Positions 11,396-22,205 of a DNA stretch of 64,000 nucleotides are shown in pieces. The stretch covers positions 12,958,304 to 13,022,303 of the forward strand of contig NC_133658.1 in NCBI RefSeq assembly GCF_037893015.1, in the 5' to 3' direction. The notes under the pieces were generated by a model that saw nothing but the letters and a program-made list of their open reading frames with translations, did not search any database and was not told the DNA's origin. Within the stretch, counting starts at the first letter, position 1; each line of letters starts with the position of its first letter. This DNA is from Macrotis lagotis (Eukaryota; Chordata; Mammalia; Peramelemorphia; Peramelidae). The position numbers and the translations under genes were made by a program.

Positions 11396-11764
11396 TCAAT
11401 GGAACTAATTTTATTTAACATACTCTAAGTATTTTACTGCTGATCTGCATCCTTATATAAATTTTGGTCAACTGTAGGTTCTTGCACTAATTAAAATAAA
11501 AAGCAAGCATGAAAATAAGTTTAAAGTCAATACATGGTCCTGATTAAAGAATTGCAGTTAGTACCATATGGGAGCTGACATAAAAATATTATCTGGGCTG
11601 CTATCAATGTAACAATTTGTGAAGTGGCTAAATGTTTCTTCTTTTTAAAGCCTTTGCTCAAAGTGTATGTTTTGGAAAGGCCCAGATGGATCCATTTCTT
11701 TTTTTAAATGCTTGGTTATGTGATTTCCAGTTAAAGGTAACTTGCTCATCACATCAAAAATATT

Positions 11765-11960
11765 TCACAGGGTCTGGAGCTGGACAGGACTTCAGAAGTA
11801 CTGAGCCTAAGAATCTCACTTTATGATTGAGCAGAGTGTGGGCCATGAAGCCTTGAACCTTTGCTAATATCACATAACTCCTTACAATCAAGTTTTAGAA
11901 AGGAACTGAAGTCCTTCGAAACAAGAGGTAGATCTCTATTTCCCACTGGCTTTTTTCTAG
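11765..11960 (+). mobile_element. Old MIR-like relic
   Basis: 'gagctggacaggacttcaga' and 'aaggaactgaagtccttcg' recall a degenerate CORE-SINE-related repeat. Weak. Confidence 0.3.
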
Positions 11961-12330
11961 AATCTGAATCCCAAAGTGAATATTTGATTACAAAATTTGT
12001 CTTCTTATTTATTAAAGTGGAGTTTGTTTTTTTTTTCCCAATCATCAGACTTTGGCATCATCTCTGATTAGAAGCTATTATTTTTATATGAATATATATT
12101 TGTTTTATTAAATCTGAAGAAGAAAAAATAATCCAAATATGAAGCCAGTGAAAACTTTCTTAATAATTCAACAATGGCTACCCGATAATCCCTTAAGTAT
12201 TTCTTTTTTTTAGGATTTGCATCCTGGGATCTATGTTTCTCATAGTACTACCTTGTAGTTGTTTTTGTCCTTTAACAATCAAGATCCTTGGAAAGAGGTA
12301 AAGGCCTGACATGTGCAGAAGACTTTTATG

Positions 12331-12495
12331 TTTTTTTCTTAGTTTTTTTTTTTGGGGGGGGGCAGGCAGTGGGGTTAAGTGACTTGCCCAAGGTCACACA
12401 CCTAGGTAATAGTTATCTGTCTGAGTTCAAATTTGAACTCAGGTGCTCCTGACTCCAGGGTTGGTGCTCTATCCACTGTACCAACTAGCTGCCCT
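12331..12495 (-). mobile_element. MAR1-type marsupial CORE-SINE, antisense
   Basis: Reverse-oriented: T/G run, 'aagtgacttgcccaaggtca', 'aggtgctcctgactccaggg', 'gctctatccactgtaccaac', ending 'tagctgccct'. Opposing frames at 12402-12630 are produced by the SINE. Confidence 0.93.
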
Positions 12496-12894
12496 GAGAT
12501 TTTTAGATGGTATAGGAAAGAACTATACTGTTTGGGTATCCCTGTAGTAAGCCAGAAAGAGAAGAGGCTTTGGAGAGAGAGAAACCCTGAATTTGAATCT
12601 CCACCTTTTCCTATTTTCTTAGTCATGTAACATAGGATTTTAACTGTTTGTAGATTAAAAAAAAAATCCCTTCCAAGTTCTAAATGGTTAATTCCAATTA
12701 CTAAATTGGAACCTTCACATAGAAATCTTTAAAAGTGGCCAATTGCAGGATAAGACAAGGAGGAATCATATTCTGCCATCCTGGAGGGGTCATTCATAGG
12801 AATGAAACACCAGATTTCTCTGAGAATTTCTGTATTTAAGGAAAATCTTTTTTTGCTGGAGAGGGGTCAGTTATACTCTCACTTATGTATTATA

Positions 12895-13130
12895 CAAAAG
12901 AAACTGAGTTTAATGGATAGAAAGGTGATATGGAGACAGAAAAATCTGGACTTAAATCCCATTCCTCTCACTTTCTTTCATTTTATGACCATGGACAAGG
13001 CCTTTAACTTCTCTGATCCTCAACAGGCTCATTTGTAAAAAATTGTATGGTAATACCTTCCCAGTCTCACAGGGATGTTGTGAGAAAAAGTAGCATAATT
13101 TATATGCCGTGTTTACAAGTAAATGACAGG
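12895..13130 (+). mobile_element. MIR/THER-type CORE-SINE
   Basis: Layout of an old CORE-SINE: 'ggatagaaaggtgatatgga', 'ccatggacaaggcctttaac', 'caggctcatttgtaaaaaat', 'ctcacagggatgttgtgaga'. Confidence 0.65.
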
Positions 13131-13369
13131 TATAGGGAAAAACAGAGGAGAGATATTTCTATATTTTAATATTTGTCAAATACAGGAAGAACAGTAAACA
13201 CTTGGTAAAAAGGTGTTTAGTTTGCCTAGAACATAGAGAAGTTAGAAAAAAGTTTCTATGGGATGCGTTTGCAAAATAGGATGGGCCATGATAGTTCACT
13301 GGGAAACTCAAAAGGTTAGATTGAGAGATTTCTACCGCTATATTGTTCACAAGCACTAGTGTGTCTTTC

Positions 13370-13435
13370 CACCATCACCACTGCTCCATCACCACCATGT
13401 CAGTGGACTGTGTATTGCTCTAATCACCATCACCG
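13370..13435 (+). repeat. CCATCACCA-rich cryptic repeat
   Basis: Several CACCATCACC motifs in 65 bp with interruptions, a cryptic minisatellite. Confidence 0.6.
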
Positions 13436-13489
13436 TGTCTTGTGCCTTCCCAGATGATAGCTTCTTTCTGTGATCACTACTCTTATATG

Positions 13490-13615
13490 TGATGCCATCC
13501 TCCATTAGATTATAAGGAAAATGAGAATAATTCATGTCTTCCTTTTGCATCTTTTCTCTGGCACCTTAGCTCATTATTTGACAAAAATCAACTTTTAGCA
13601 AGTTTTTTCATTAAT
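13490..13615 (+). mobile_element. L2 3' terminus relic
   Basis: 'tagattataaggaaaatgag' then 'ttctctggcaccttagctca' follow the L2 3' end order. Diverged. Confidence 0.35.
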
Positions 13616-13619
13616 CCGT

Positions 13620-16140
13620 TCTTTTTTGTTTTCATCTTGACTTATTCCTAAAGATTTTTCCAGATGTCTAAGTTTTTCTCTTCCTTTAGACAACCAAGTC
13701 TACTAATAAATAATTAGCATTAACAATATGTTACATTAGGAAGATTAGTTTAGAGTGGGTTGGAAGCAACATAAATAGCTTAGAGGTAGTAAAAGAATGT
13801 TGACTGAAAATGGCCAATTCAAGATCCATTAGAGAAGAGAATTTGACATGCCATAGTGATGACTAGATATAGGATGAAAAATAATGAGAGCAGTAAAGGC
13901 CATGACCTTTCACTCCGGAGTCATAGTGGTGTGAAAGATTGAAACTGGGAAGACGTAATGAGGTGACAAGGAAGAAGGTAGACGTCTTTTCAGTTTATAT
14001 CTATCTTCAGATTTCAGTAGGATAACAAAGTGGGAATATCTGGAAAAGAATAGCTGTATGAAGTTAGCCAAGAGGTGAAAGATCAGGGTATTATAAAAGA
14101 TTCAACCAAAAAAAACACGTCCTGGCAGTGGAAGGTATGAAACAATTTCACATGAGTTTGGAAGATTCTAGTTTCAAACATGTGAGAATTTTTTTTAATG
14201 AAATAAAATAGATTTCTATTGGTCTATTTCTATTCAACACTGTATTTTTAAGATTTAAGCATGTTTACTTGAAAACAAGGTTTTTGACTTGAAAAGAAAA
14301 ACTATATAGGATCAATTTCTTTAGAGAATTGTTTTCCACTTAAAGATTGTGATTGTCCTTTGGGTAAAAGCCATGAACAGCAAAAAATATAGTTATAAAA
14401 TTATTACTGATTTTATAAAGTTAAAAGAAAAACATGCAATTCATCCAATTCGACAGGGAATATAAGACTTTTATTTCTTTGCGTGTATGTTTACGTGAAA
14501 GATTCTTTTCTTTTGTTGAACTGTGGCAGCAAAATTATTTATTGGATTATAAAGAAAAAATTGAATGAATAGTCCACTAATGGAGAAAAGTAGTCTTTTG
14601 CAGAACTAGCTTGTCCTTTATATTCATCAACTCCATTATTAAAAACAAAGATTGAAAATTTATAAATAAAACTGTCTTTAGAGAACATCTAGTGCTACAT
14701 ACTAATTTTAATATGCTTAATATAGAAATATTGATTGTTAAATATGACATGTCATTTAGTAGGTTGTTTAATATATTACTAGATATTGTTATATAATAAT
14801 ATATAATATATTAGCATCTAGCTTTATACTCTGATAACTATCATAATTTTCTATTTATCTATCTATAGCTGAAGGAATTAAAACTCAGATGACAAATTTA
14901 ATATTAACATGGAATATTATGATAGCAAGATTCTAATTCAGACTCTAAGCATCTAACTCTGCACTTAACCCATTGTAACTCATTTCTGTTGATCAAATCC
15001 TCCTTCCCAATTTTAGAGGTCCTATATCTTTGAATATCATGTAATCATTTTTGAGCAATTAAAAGAACAGACAAGGGAATTAAAAAGGAAAGGAAAAGAA
15101 AATTGCAATCTTAATGTGCTGAATAAATGATAGTTTTCTAATAGTGAATTTGCTGATTTTATAAATATATTTATATTTGTGTTTAGATATATGTATCTAA
15201 TGTATAGTTATGTATATACATTTGTATGTTTATATGTAAATGTGTTTGTATATGTGAATGTGTAGGCATATACAAATATTTATACAATTGGGTAATTATG
15301 TCTGTTGTCTTTATCAATCTATTTATCTTTCTATCTAGCATCTATCTGCTAGTTGAATAGTTTTGTTTTTTGTTTTTTGTTTTTCAGCAAACTCCTGGCT
15401 TCCATGAGAACATACACATTTTCTCTTTTGCATTTTTCTATTATATGATTTTTCATAGTACAATTATTTCAAACAACTTTCCATTTCTCTATTAATCTCT
15501 CCTCATGGGAGAAATATATTTTTGCATATATACTGTATATTTAATCACATATATTTTAAAAGATATTTATGTATAATTTGCACAATAGTTAATAACAAAA
15601 TACACATCAAATACATTTCACAAAATTGCAAAATTGCATGTCCATAGTTCTGCAATTTCCCAGTAAGAGGAGGGAGGTACATTCTTCAAATGGTTACTAG
15701 GGTCAGGATTGGTCATGATATTAATCATTTTGCAATCATGATTTCTGATTCTATGGGAGATTTTTTTCACAGGTTAGTTGTCCTTCAAATTGGAATATGC
15801 TTCATTTCCTTGATAAACTGTCATTCATAGGAGCCTTGCATTCATCTGCAAAGTACCATTTATGCCTCTTAGGTTTAAACAGTTACCAATGTACCTTGGC
15901 CTGCCATAGTGAATTGAATGTTGATTATTTTCAGTCTTGTTTCCTCCCTTCCACTTATTACAGATTTGGGGGATCCAAAGTATCCTCAGCAACTTTTATA
16001 TATCTAAGCAGTTTCATTGCAATTTTGCTAAATATCAGAGTATGAAACTGATATACTCTTTGATACAAATAAATTCAATTCAAGTTTAACTCAATGAAAT
16101 TCAATTAATAAATAAATAATGAAATATAAATTAATTTGTA
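13620..16140. other. AT-rich DNA without genes
   Basis: About 2.5 kb with no open frame of note. An AT-rich stretch at 14740-14830 and a TATATG/TGTATA-rich zone at 15160-15300 are simple sequence. A frame at 15797-16045 (82 codons) is lone, TTG- or CTG-start type, and shows no splice or family signature. Confidence 0.5.
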
Positions 16141-16149
16141 AGGCTCCAC

Positions 16150-16560
16150 TTAAGTCAGTCACGTTAAATGAACAGAAGCGGGGAGGGGTTGCCCTTAAGG
16201 AGTTGATATTCTCTTGAAAGAAATGATGCATAAGTATAGGAAAAATAGAACTCTTTGGGGGGGGGGGAGGGTAGACGCAATGGGATAAAATGACTTGCCC
16301 AAAGACACAAGGCTAACAAGTATGAAGTGTCTGAGGTCAAATTGGAACTCAGATCCTCCTGACTCCAGGATTTCCACTCTATCCACTGCACCACCTTTTT
16401 GTCCCCTAAAAAAAAAAAAACTCTTGAACCTTGAAGGATTAGGAAGAATACCTGAGCCCAATCTTGAAGAATGCAAAGGATTCTAATAGATAGAATTAAG
16501 GAGAAACAATATTCTAGACATGGGAACTGACTGGGTAGTACTAGAGAAGGAATTCTCAAG
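16150..16560 (-). mobile_element. L2 relic, antisense, split by a SINE
   Basis: Flanks on both sides of the 16254-16407 SINE read as one L2 piece ('gcccttaaggagttgatatt' on one side, 'gaattctaatagatag'-like text on the other). Overlapping minus frames here come from the SINE and L2. Confidence 0.45.
16254..16407 (-). mobile_element. MAR1-type SINE, antisense
   Basis: G-run, 'aatgacttgcccaaagacac', 'agatcctcctgactccagga', 'actctatccactgcaccacc'. Somewhat diverged. Confidence 0.88.
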
Positions 16561-16729
16561 TGCAGGAAACCAACTGAGACACATTATGAATGAGCTTCAG
16601 TATCAGCAATAGTATGAGATGAGTCAGGATAAGTAAGGCAAAGGGCAAGTCAAGGTAGGCAATAAGTAACTTTGCAGTGTTTACTATATTCCAAAAAAAA
16701 AAATCACTTTCCATGACTGCAAATAAAAA

Positions 16730-17190
16730 CAAAAGCAAAGCTAATCCCATTTTTCAAGGAGTTTATATTCTAGTGAGAGAAGATGCATAATAGTGAGATG
16801 AAAAAATGGGAAGGAATGAAGAAGGTATTCCCACAGAGACAAGTTAGCAATGTCTAAAGAGAACAGAAGGCAGAAGAATAAAGAATAATTAGCCTAGGCC
16901 CATCCTTGAAATGGAGGACTCCAAAATGAACTTGCCAATGGCTCAAGCAAGCCTGGAAAGTGAAGGGATTGTCTACTATAAGAAGGCCCCAGTGATTAGG
17001 GGAAATTCCATTGAGTCTGTAGAGAGGAGATTATATTGTTTGCAATCACAGCAGTGAGGGAAATAAAGGCTTTAAATGCCAAATGGAGAAATTTGCATTT
17101 TCTCCTAGAGGCAAGAGGGAGCCACTGAATATACTTAAAAAAGGAATTGCCATTATCAAGATTGTGCTTTAGGGGGATTATTTTTGACAT
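16730..17190 (-). mobile_element. L2 relic, antisense
   Basis: 'ttttcaaggagtttatattc', 'tagtgagagaagatgcataa', 'cctagaggcaagagggagcc' and 'aggaattgccattatcaaga' occur in reverse L2 order over about 450 bp. Confidence 0.55.
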
Positions 17191-17559
17191 ATTTAAAGGA
17201 TGATGAATTAGAGATGAAACAGATTGGAATCATAAAGACCATTTATGAGGATATTTTAATTATCAAGTTAAAATATGATTTCATGTAATATTAATAATAT
17301 TGTCCTATAAGGTTTTATAAAAATAATCTATTAACCATAAAATATAGGTGTAAATAGAGGTCGAGATAAATTATACAGATCTATATAAAGTGAGACAGAG
17401 AGAAAAGGATAGAGAAACAGAGAGAGTTAGGGATCTAACAGATATTTATAACTAATAAATATATACAAATACTCTCACATATCCATATTTATGACTTCTG
17501 ATTATAAATATTATTTGATTATATAGGTATAATAATATGGACTTGTAATTAGAAAAAAA

Positions 17560-17755
17560 CCTCAACTTCCTGAGTTCTAATTCTGCTGCGGCTCTTACTA
17601 GCTTGTGTGATGCTGAGTAAGTTGGCTTCCTTCTCTGGAAAATGACCTGGAAAAGAAAAAGGCAAAATTATTCCAGTATCTTTGCCAGAAAACCCCAAAT
17701 GATGTCATGAAGAGGTGAACACAACTGAAAAGACTGAACAACCATTAGTAAAACA
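17560..17755 (+). mobile_element. Marsupial SINE with 'CCAGAAAACCCCAAATG' tail
   Basis: tRNA/CORE-like head is degraded, but the tail is clear: 'ttccagtatctttgccagaa', 'aaccccaaatgatgtcatga', 'agaggtgaacacaactgaaa'. The same tail family recurs at 45870-46100 and 53595-53800. Confidence 0.75.
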
Positions 17756-17849
17756 AAAATGATAGTGCAGTTAGCAGTAGTTAACATTCTTATTGTGCCT
17801 TAGTTGGCAAAGCACTGGCATGTGTGTATTTCTGTATTTATCAATGTAT

Positions 17850-17857
17850 AAACACAC

Positions 17858-17908
<51 letters not shown>
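17850..17908. repeat. (CA)n microsatellite
   Basis: Interrupted at its left end by CATA; mostly perfect CA from 17871 to 17901. Confidence 0.97.
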
Positions 17909-17909
<1 letters not shown>

Positions 17910-17993
17910 GGATTTCTATATTTCAAGCTATATAATATTTATATAATATACATATTTAGAATTTAGAATAGTATATACTTAGCTATCTCATCC

Positions 17994-18150
17994 ACCTCTC
18001 TCTGTTTCTCTCTGTGTATGTCTCTCTGTCTCCCTCTGTCTCTCTTGTCTCTCTCTCTCTCTGTCTCTCTCTTTGTCTCTCTCTTCTTTCTGTCTTCTCT
18101 CTCTCTGTGTCTCTTTCTGTCTCTCTCGCTCTCTCTCTCTTTCTCCTCCT
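17994..18150 (+). repeat. Polypyrimidine (TCTG/CT)n tract
   Basis: About 155 bp of almost pure C/T on the plus strand with regular TCTCTGTCTC units. It could form triplex (H-DNA). The Ser/Leu-rich plus frames and the Arg/Glu-rich minus frame are artefacts. Confidence 0.95.
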
Positions 18151-18393
18151 ACCTCTTTTTACCCTCAAATCTTCCTTACTTCCTCTCCCAGAGAACTACT
18201 ACTACCATCACATTATCACTTTTCCCTGTAGTCTAGGGAATTGGCCTCTGATTAGTGCAGCACATTAACGTATGAACCACATCTGGAGAAATTAATATTC
18301 AGCCAGGGAAACAAAAGTAGCTCAAAGATGAGATACATGCTAAGCGGGCATAGTAAGGACAATAGTTAAAGAATATTCTAGAGCTAACACCAG

Positions 18394-18395
<2 letters not shown>

Positions 18396-18433
<38 letters not shown>

Positions 18434-18450
18434 AAACACACAAAACACAA
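18396..18450. repeat. (CA)n microsatellite
   Basis: Perfect CA then CACAAA variants. Confidence 0.97.
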
Positions 18451-18666
18451 ATACAACATCTTTGAGAAAAATGAGCCCACATTGGGATAATGGTGTAGTG
18501 AAGCAGGCTTCTAAAGATTACATGGGGCCAAGTCAATTCACAATCTAGTGCAGCAGGGACTTGATTGCCATCCTCTCTTCATGAAGCCCTCTTTTCTGCA
18601 GCTCAGTCCTCTATTCCAAGGACTAGTTTTTTTCCTTGAATCCATAATTGAGTCAGTTCTCTGTTG

Positions 18667-18845
18667 TTAGGGGTCATAGCCCTTGAAAAAGCTGCCTTCC
18701 TTGAATGACTTCCTCTCTGGGATCTTTTGTGCCTGCAGGGTGTGTGTCTTTACTCCCTGCTGGATGCATTTCAACTGTTCCACAAACTCTCTCAAATTGC
18801 AGAATGAAGTGTCTTCTATTGGAAAAGTAACACTGCTGCCACATT
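18667..18845 (-). other. Candidate orphan coding exon (unproven)
   Basis: On the minus strand a pyrimidine-rich stretch, a CTAAT branch-point-like motif and TGTAG precede 18845, a plausible 3' splice site. From there a frame stays open for about 58 codons to a TAA at 18667-18669. It begins near 'ECGSSVTFPIEDTSFCNLRE' and has three cysteines and a Lys/Arg-rich end. I do not recognise the family. Composition is higher in GC than the flanks and no transposon similarity was seen. A chance frame of this length is also quite possible, and no partner exon or promoter is visible in the window. Confidence 0.15.
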
Positions 18846-19309
18846 CTACAGTCAATTAGTCAAAAAGAGAAAAAAAAAACCACTTGGCTCCATCTTTACC
18901 TTCTGAGATACTCTTGGCTAAGATACTCCTCCAACAAGACCATTCCCAGCCTCAACTCACCTTAACAGATGGACCCTGGGGACCTTTTAAATGTCTTTAA
19001 AAGTCACTCAAGGAATGGCCATTTATTTTGCCCCAGTCAGTGGGTAAAGTCTATAATTCTAGCAAAGAACTCCTCCATTCTTCATAAGAATTACTGGGGA
19101 AAATTGAATCTTCATATTAGTTTAACATCTCTTCATCTATTTCCTACTTTCTATGATCCAACAGAAAACTTTCTGAGCATGGAACAAAGGGTCAATGGTT
19201 AGAAGCAAGTTTGTTAGATAGTCATAGCACATTTAACCAAAGAGCTCTATGTACCGGAAGGGAGGAACTTATCAGTGCTATTGATGTTCACAATGCTGCT
19301 TTTCTTATT

Positions 19310-19400
19310 TTGTCACTTCTACTTTTGAAGCCCAGCCTCTAGCATAGAACCAGGAACATAATAGACTTAAAAGATATTTTTGAAGGAATTGGAATTGTTT
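19310..19400 (+). mobile_element. L2/MIR 3' terminus relic
   Basis: 'agcctctagcatagaaccag' followed by 'gaacataatagacttaaaag' matches the terminal motif of L2 in degenerate form. Confidence 0.45.
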
Positions 19401-19459
19401 TTATTAAGTATAAGAGGCATAATCTGATAGTAACTCTCCTTTAGCTCCCAGGACTATAT

Positions 19460-19785
19460 TCTCTATCTATGTATCTGTTATCTATCTGAGCATCTAAGTA
19501 TTTATCTCAGGATCTCTAGATAGCTTTCAGATATCTAGAGATCCTGAGATAAATATCTTTAGATAGATAGATACATAGATAACATATTTGTTATCTATCT
19601 TGGCATCTAAGTATTTATCTCAAGATCTCTATATATTTGTCAGATATATAGAGATCTTGAGATAAATATCTTTAGATACATATATAGATACATTGATCTA
19701 TGTATCTATATGTTCATCTGTCAATCTACATAGCTATCTAAGGATAGCTACATAGATAATTAGATACATAGATATTCTATAAAAA
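19460..19785. repeat. TATC-derived repeat organised as palindromes
   Basis: TATC/GATA simple sequence arranged as inverted repeats. Hairpin 1 has 24-bp arms at 19499-19522 and 19532-19555 with a 9-base loop. Hairpin 2 has 25-bp arms at 19612-19636 and 19644-19668 with a 7-base loop. The hairpins are duplicates 113 bp apart. A shorter third inverted repeat with 8-bp arms (TAGCTATC) lies near 19730-19750. Confidence 0.93.
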
Positions 19786-19829
19786 TATATATGCTATATA
19801 ACTATCTAGAATTTAACAGGGACACCGTT

Positions 19830-19960
19830 GAAGAAACTGATTCCAAGAAAAAGAAGCAATATTTCCAAGGCCTTAGAGGTAGTCAGTGACTGAGCTAAGA
19901 TTTCAACCAAGGACTATGAGTTAAAGACCAACATTCTTTCTACTTATCTCAATATCTGCT
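19830..19960 (-). mobile_element. MIR-like relic, antisense
   Basis: 'gaagaaactgattccaagaa', 'tagtcagtgactgagctaag' and 'accaacattctttctact' keep the reverse MIR order. Confidence 0.5.
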
Positions 19961-20199
19961 ATGGATGCCTAATATTGTAGAAGAAACTTTCATAAACAAA
20001 CCCAAGCATATGAGACCAATCCCATCACTACCATTTAAGAGTTGTTATATTGGGGAAAATTACTTTATTTCTCTATTATTAGTATGATTAGGTTAAATCT
20101 GTGGACTATATTTCATGCCAACCCCCTTCTATCCAATTGTGATTTTTTTCCCCTTTTGTTTTCTTTTGTTTTTTTGAGATTATCTCTTTTTTTAATTTG

Positions 20200-20345
20200 T
20201 TGGGTTTTTTTTTTGCAAGGCAAGGGGGTTAAGTGACCAGCCCAAGGCCATATGGCTAGGTAATTATTAAATATCTGAGGCCAAATTTGAACTCAGGTCC
20301 TCCTGACTCCAGGACTGGTGCTCTATCCACCACTTAGCTTTCCCG
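20200..20345 (-). mobile_element. MAR1-type SINE, antisense
   Basis: T-run, 'gcaaggcaagggggttaagt', 'tcaggtcctcctgactccag', 'ggtgctctatccaccactta'. A few bases are missing near the head. Confidence 0.92.
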
Positions 20346-20429
20346 AGGTTATCTCTATATAAAGTGAACTGGTGCCCCAAAATTATGAGGTGCCCTTTAG
20401 ATGGCATAAAGCATCCAGGTTTACAGAGG

Positions 20430-20620
20430 TTTCCAACCATGATCTTTACTACAGCTTTGTGAAGGAGGTTTTATAATATTATCCCCATTTTATGTTAAGA
20501 AACTAAATCTCTGAGGGTGTGTGATTATTAATAAATAGTGGAGCTAATATTTTAACCCAAGTTTGCCTTTCTTCAAGTCTAGTATCCCGATCCTTATATC
20601 ATATTCTCTCTTATAAAGAT
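20430..20620 (-). mobile_element. MIR, antisense
   Basis: 'ttatccccattttatgttaa', 'gaaactaaatctctgagggt', 'tagtggagctaatattttaa': reverse-oriented MIR. Confidence 0.6.
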
Positions 20621-20660
20621 GGAAAGCTATTATCATTTTACTTAGACTTTAGTTTTTTAA

Positions 20661-20757
20661 GGCAGATAGGTTACTCAGTGATTAGAGCACCAGCCCTGGA
20701 GTCAGAATGTCCTGAATTCGCATCTGCCCTCAGACTTGACATTTACTAGCTGTGTGA
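20661..20757 (+). mobile_element. Partial MAR1-type SINE (head only)
   Basis: Head and middle of the SINE ('gattagagcaccagccctgg', 'cctcagacttgacatttact') stop abruptly at 'agctgtgtgaaca', where another SINE head begins. Confidence 0.8.
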
Positions 20758-21075
20758 ACAGCAAGGTAGAATAGTGGGTAGAGCATGGGTGCTGAAGTCA
20801 GGAGGACCTGAATTCAAATCTCACCTCAGACACTTGACTCTTACTAGCAGTGCGACCCTGGGCAAGTCACTTAACCCTAGTTGTCTCATATATAGGGCCT
20901 TCTCCAGTCATCCTAATCGAAATCTGGACACTGGACCCAGATGGCTCTGGAAGAGAAAGTGAATCTGGGGACTTCGCATAGCACCCCCTCCTCAAATCCA
21001 ATTCATTAACTTGTCATGGCATCACTTCCCTGATGTCTTGGGCTTCTTTGAGAATACAGTACAAACAGCAACAGC
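20758..21075 (+). mobile_element. tRNA-RTE-type SINE (MAR4-like)
   Basis: The head resembles MAR1 ('gtgggtagagcatgggtgct', 'ggaggacctgaattcaaatc'), but the tail differs: 'ggacccagatggctctggaa', 'ttgtcatggcatcacttccc' and 'cttctttgagaatacagtac'. The last motif resembles the 3' end of the RTE copies at 2265 and 26385, so the element probably uses RTE machinery. The name MAR4 is from memory. Confidence 0.7.
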
Positions 21076-21282
21076 TGTGTGACTTTGGGCAAGTCACTTA
21101 ATCCTGATTACCTCACATCCTGGATCATCTCCATATCTGGTCATTGAATCCAGATGGATCTGGAGGGAAAAAAGTGAGACTGGTCACTTAGAATAGCCTC
21201 CTGTCATGCAAATCAATTCACTTGCTTGTCAAGGCACCACCTTTGGTGATATCATGATCCTTTTCCATAAGTAACAAAAAAT
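21072..21282 (+). mobile_element. Second tail copy of the RTE-type SINE
   Basis: Starts inside the element at 'agctgtgtgactttgggcaa' and repeats the tail just described ('gaatccagatggatctggag', 'ttgtcaaggcaccacctttg', 'gatatcatgatcc'). It abuts the previous copy without spacer. Confidence 0.7.
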
Positions 21283-21410
21283 ATCTCCATGCGATAACCC
21301 TTCATATAAGCACAGCTATAATCTCACCCACTCTCATCCGTCTTCCTCATATTTATTAAATATCTAGTATTTATTAAATATTGCTTCAAGAGTGACCAGC
21401 ATGGTGAAAG

Positions 21411-21525
21411 TAGCTAGGTGCCATGATGGATAGAACACTGGCCTGAGAAGGCAAGGAACATGAGTCCAGATTCTGTCCCCAATTTAGCTGGCCTGCTCAG
21501 TGTCACATAGCTAGCAAGTGTCCTC
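21411..21525 (+). mobile_element. Diverged MAR/MIR-type SINE
   Basis: 'agtagctaggtgccatgatg', 'gatagaacactggcctgaga', then 'gtgtcacatagctagcaagt'. Order is that of a CORE-SINE but with losses. Confidence 0.55.
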
Positions 21526-21729
21526 CTAGTTGGAGCACACTTGTGTCTTTTTCAAGAATGAAAAATGAAAAAAAAAAGAATGAACAAATAAAATAGCAAT
21601 ATTTTTTCAATGAAAGATACTCTCTTCTTTACCCCTCCTTCCAGTTTATTGAGGAAGACAGGGGAAATAAAAGACTTATTACACTTAGGTATGGTCAAGT
21701 AAAATCAATTTACAATGGGATGTAAAATA

Positions 21730-21842
21730 AACACACACACACACACATATAGAGACATATATGGACACACAAATTGATGTGTGTGCCCATGTATTTACAT
21801 AGATGCAGGTGTATTTGTGTATGTATGTATGTATGTATGTGC
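21730..21842. repeat. (CA)n and (TATG)n microsatellites
   Basis: CA run at about 21731-21748, TATG run at 21820-21841. Confidence 0.9.
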
Positions 21843-21929
21843 ATGGCACTATGGGTCCATCACCCTCTCTCTCAGGATTTATGTAGCATGCTTCACCCTG
21901 AGCTCTCTGAAATTATAGTTTGTCGCTTT

Positions 21930-22205
21930 GATGATTAGGATTCCTAAATCTTTCAAATTTACAATAATTTTATTGCTTTCTAAATTGTTCTCTTAAAATT
22001 TTTCATTTCATTTCACATCAATTTATGCATATCATCTCAAATTTATATGAAATTATCTCCTCCATCATCTCAAAGAGCACTACAGTATTGCATCATATTT
22101 ATAGACCATAATTTCATCAACCATTTCTCAACTGGAAGTCCCTCAGTGTCCATTTCTTTGCCAAAGCAAAAATGACCACTATAAATATTTCTGTACAGAC
22201 CTAGA
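21930..22205 (-). mobile_element. L1 3' end, antisense
   Basis: 'ctacagtattgcatcatatt', 'catttctttgccaaagcaaa' and 'actataaatatttctgtaca' are the reverse of the L1 ORF2 terminus seen elsewhere here. Confidence 0.75.

Noticed and set aside
11083..11428. Two overlapping Ile/Ser/Leu-rich frames of 93 and 111 codons
   Set aside because: Translation of an imperfect TATC array; tetranucleotide repeats without stop codons create such frames.
16164..16559. 131-codon minus-strand frame
   Set aside because: Runs through an L2 relic and an antisense SINE; no conserved domain and no ATG context.
17983..18268. Ser/Leu-rich plus frames and an Arg/Glu-rich minus frame
   Set aside because: Products of the CT/TCTG polypyrimidine tract.
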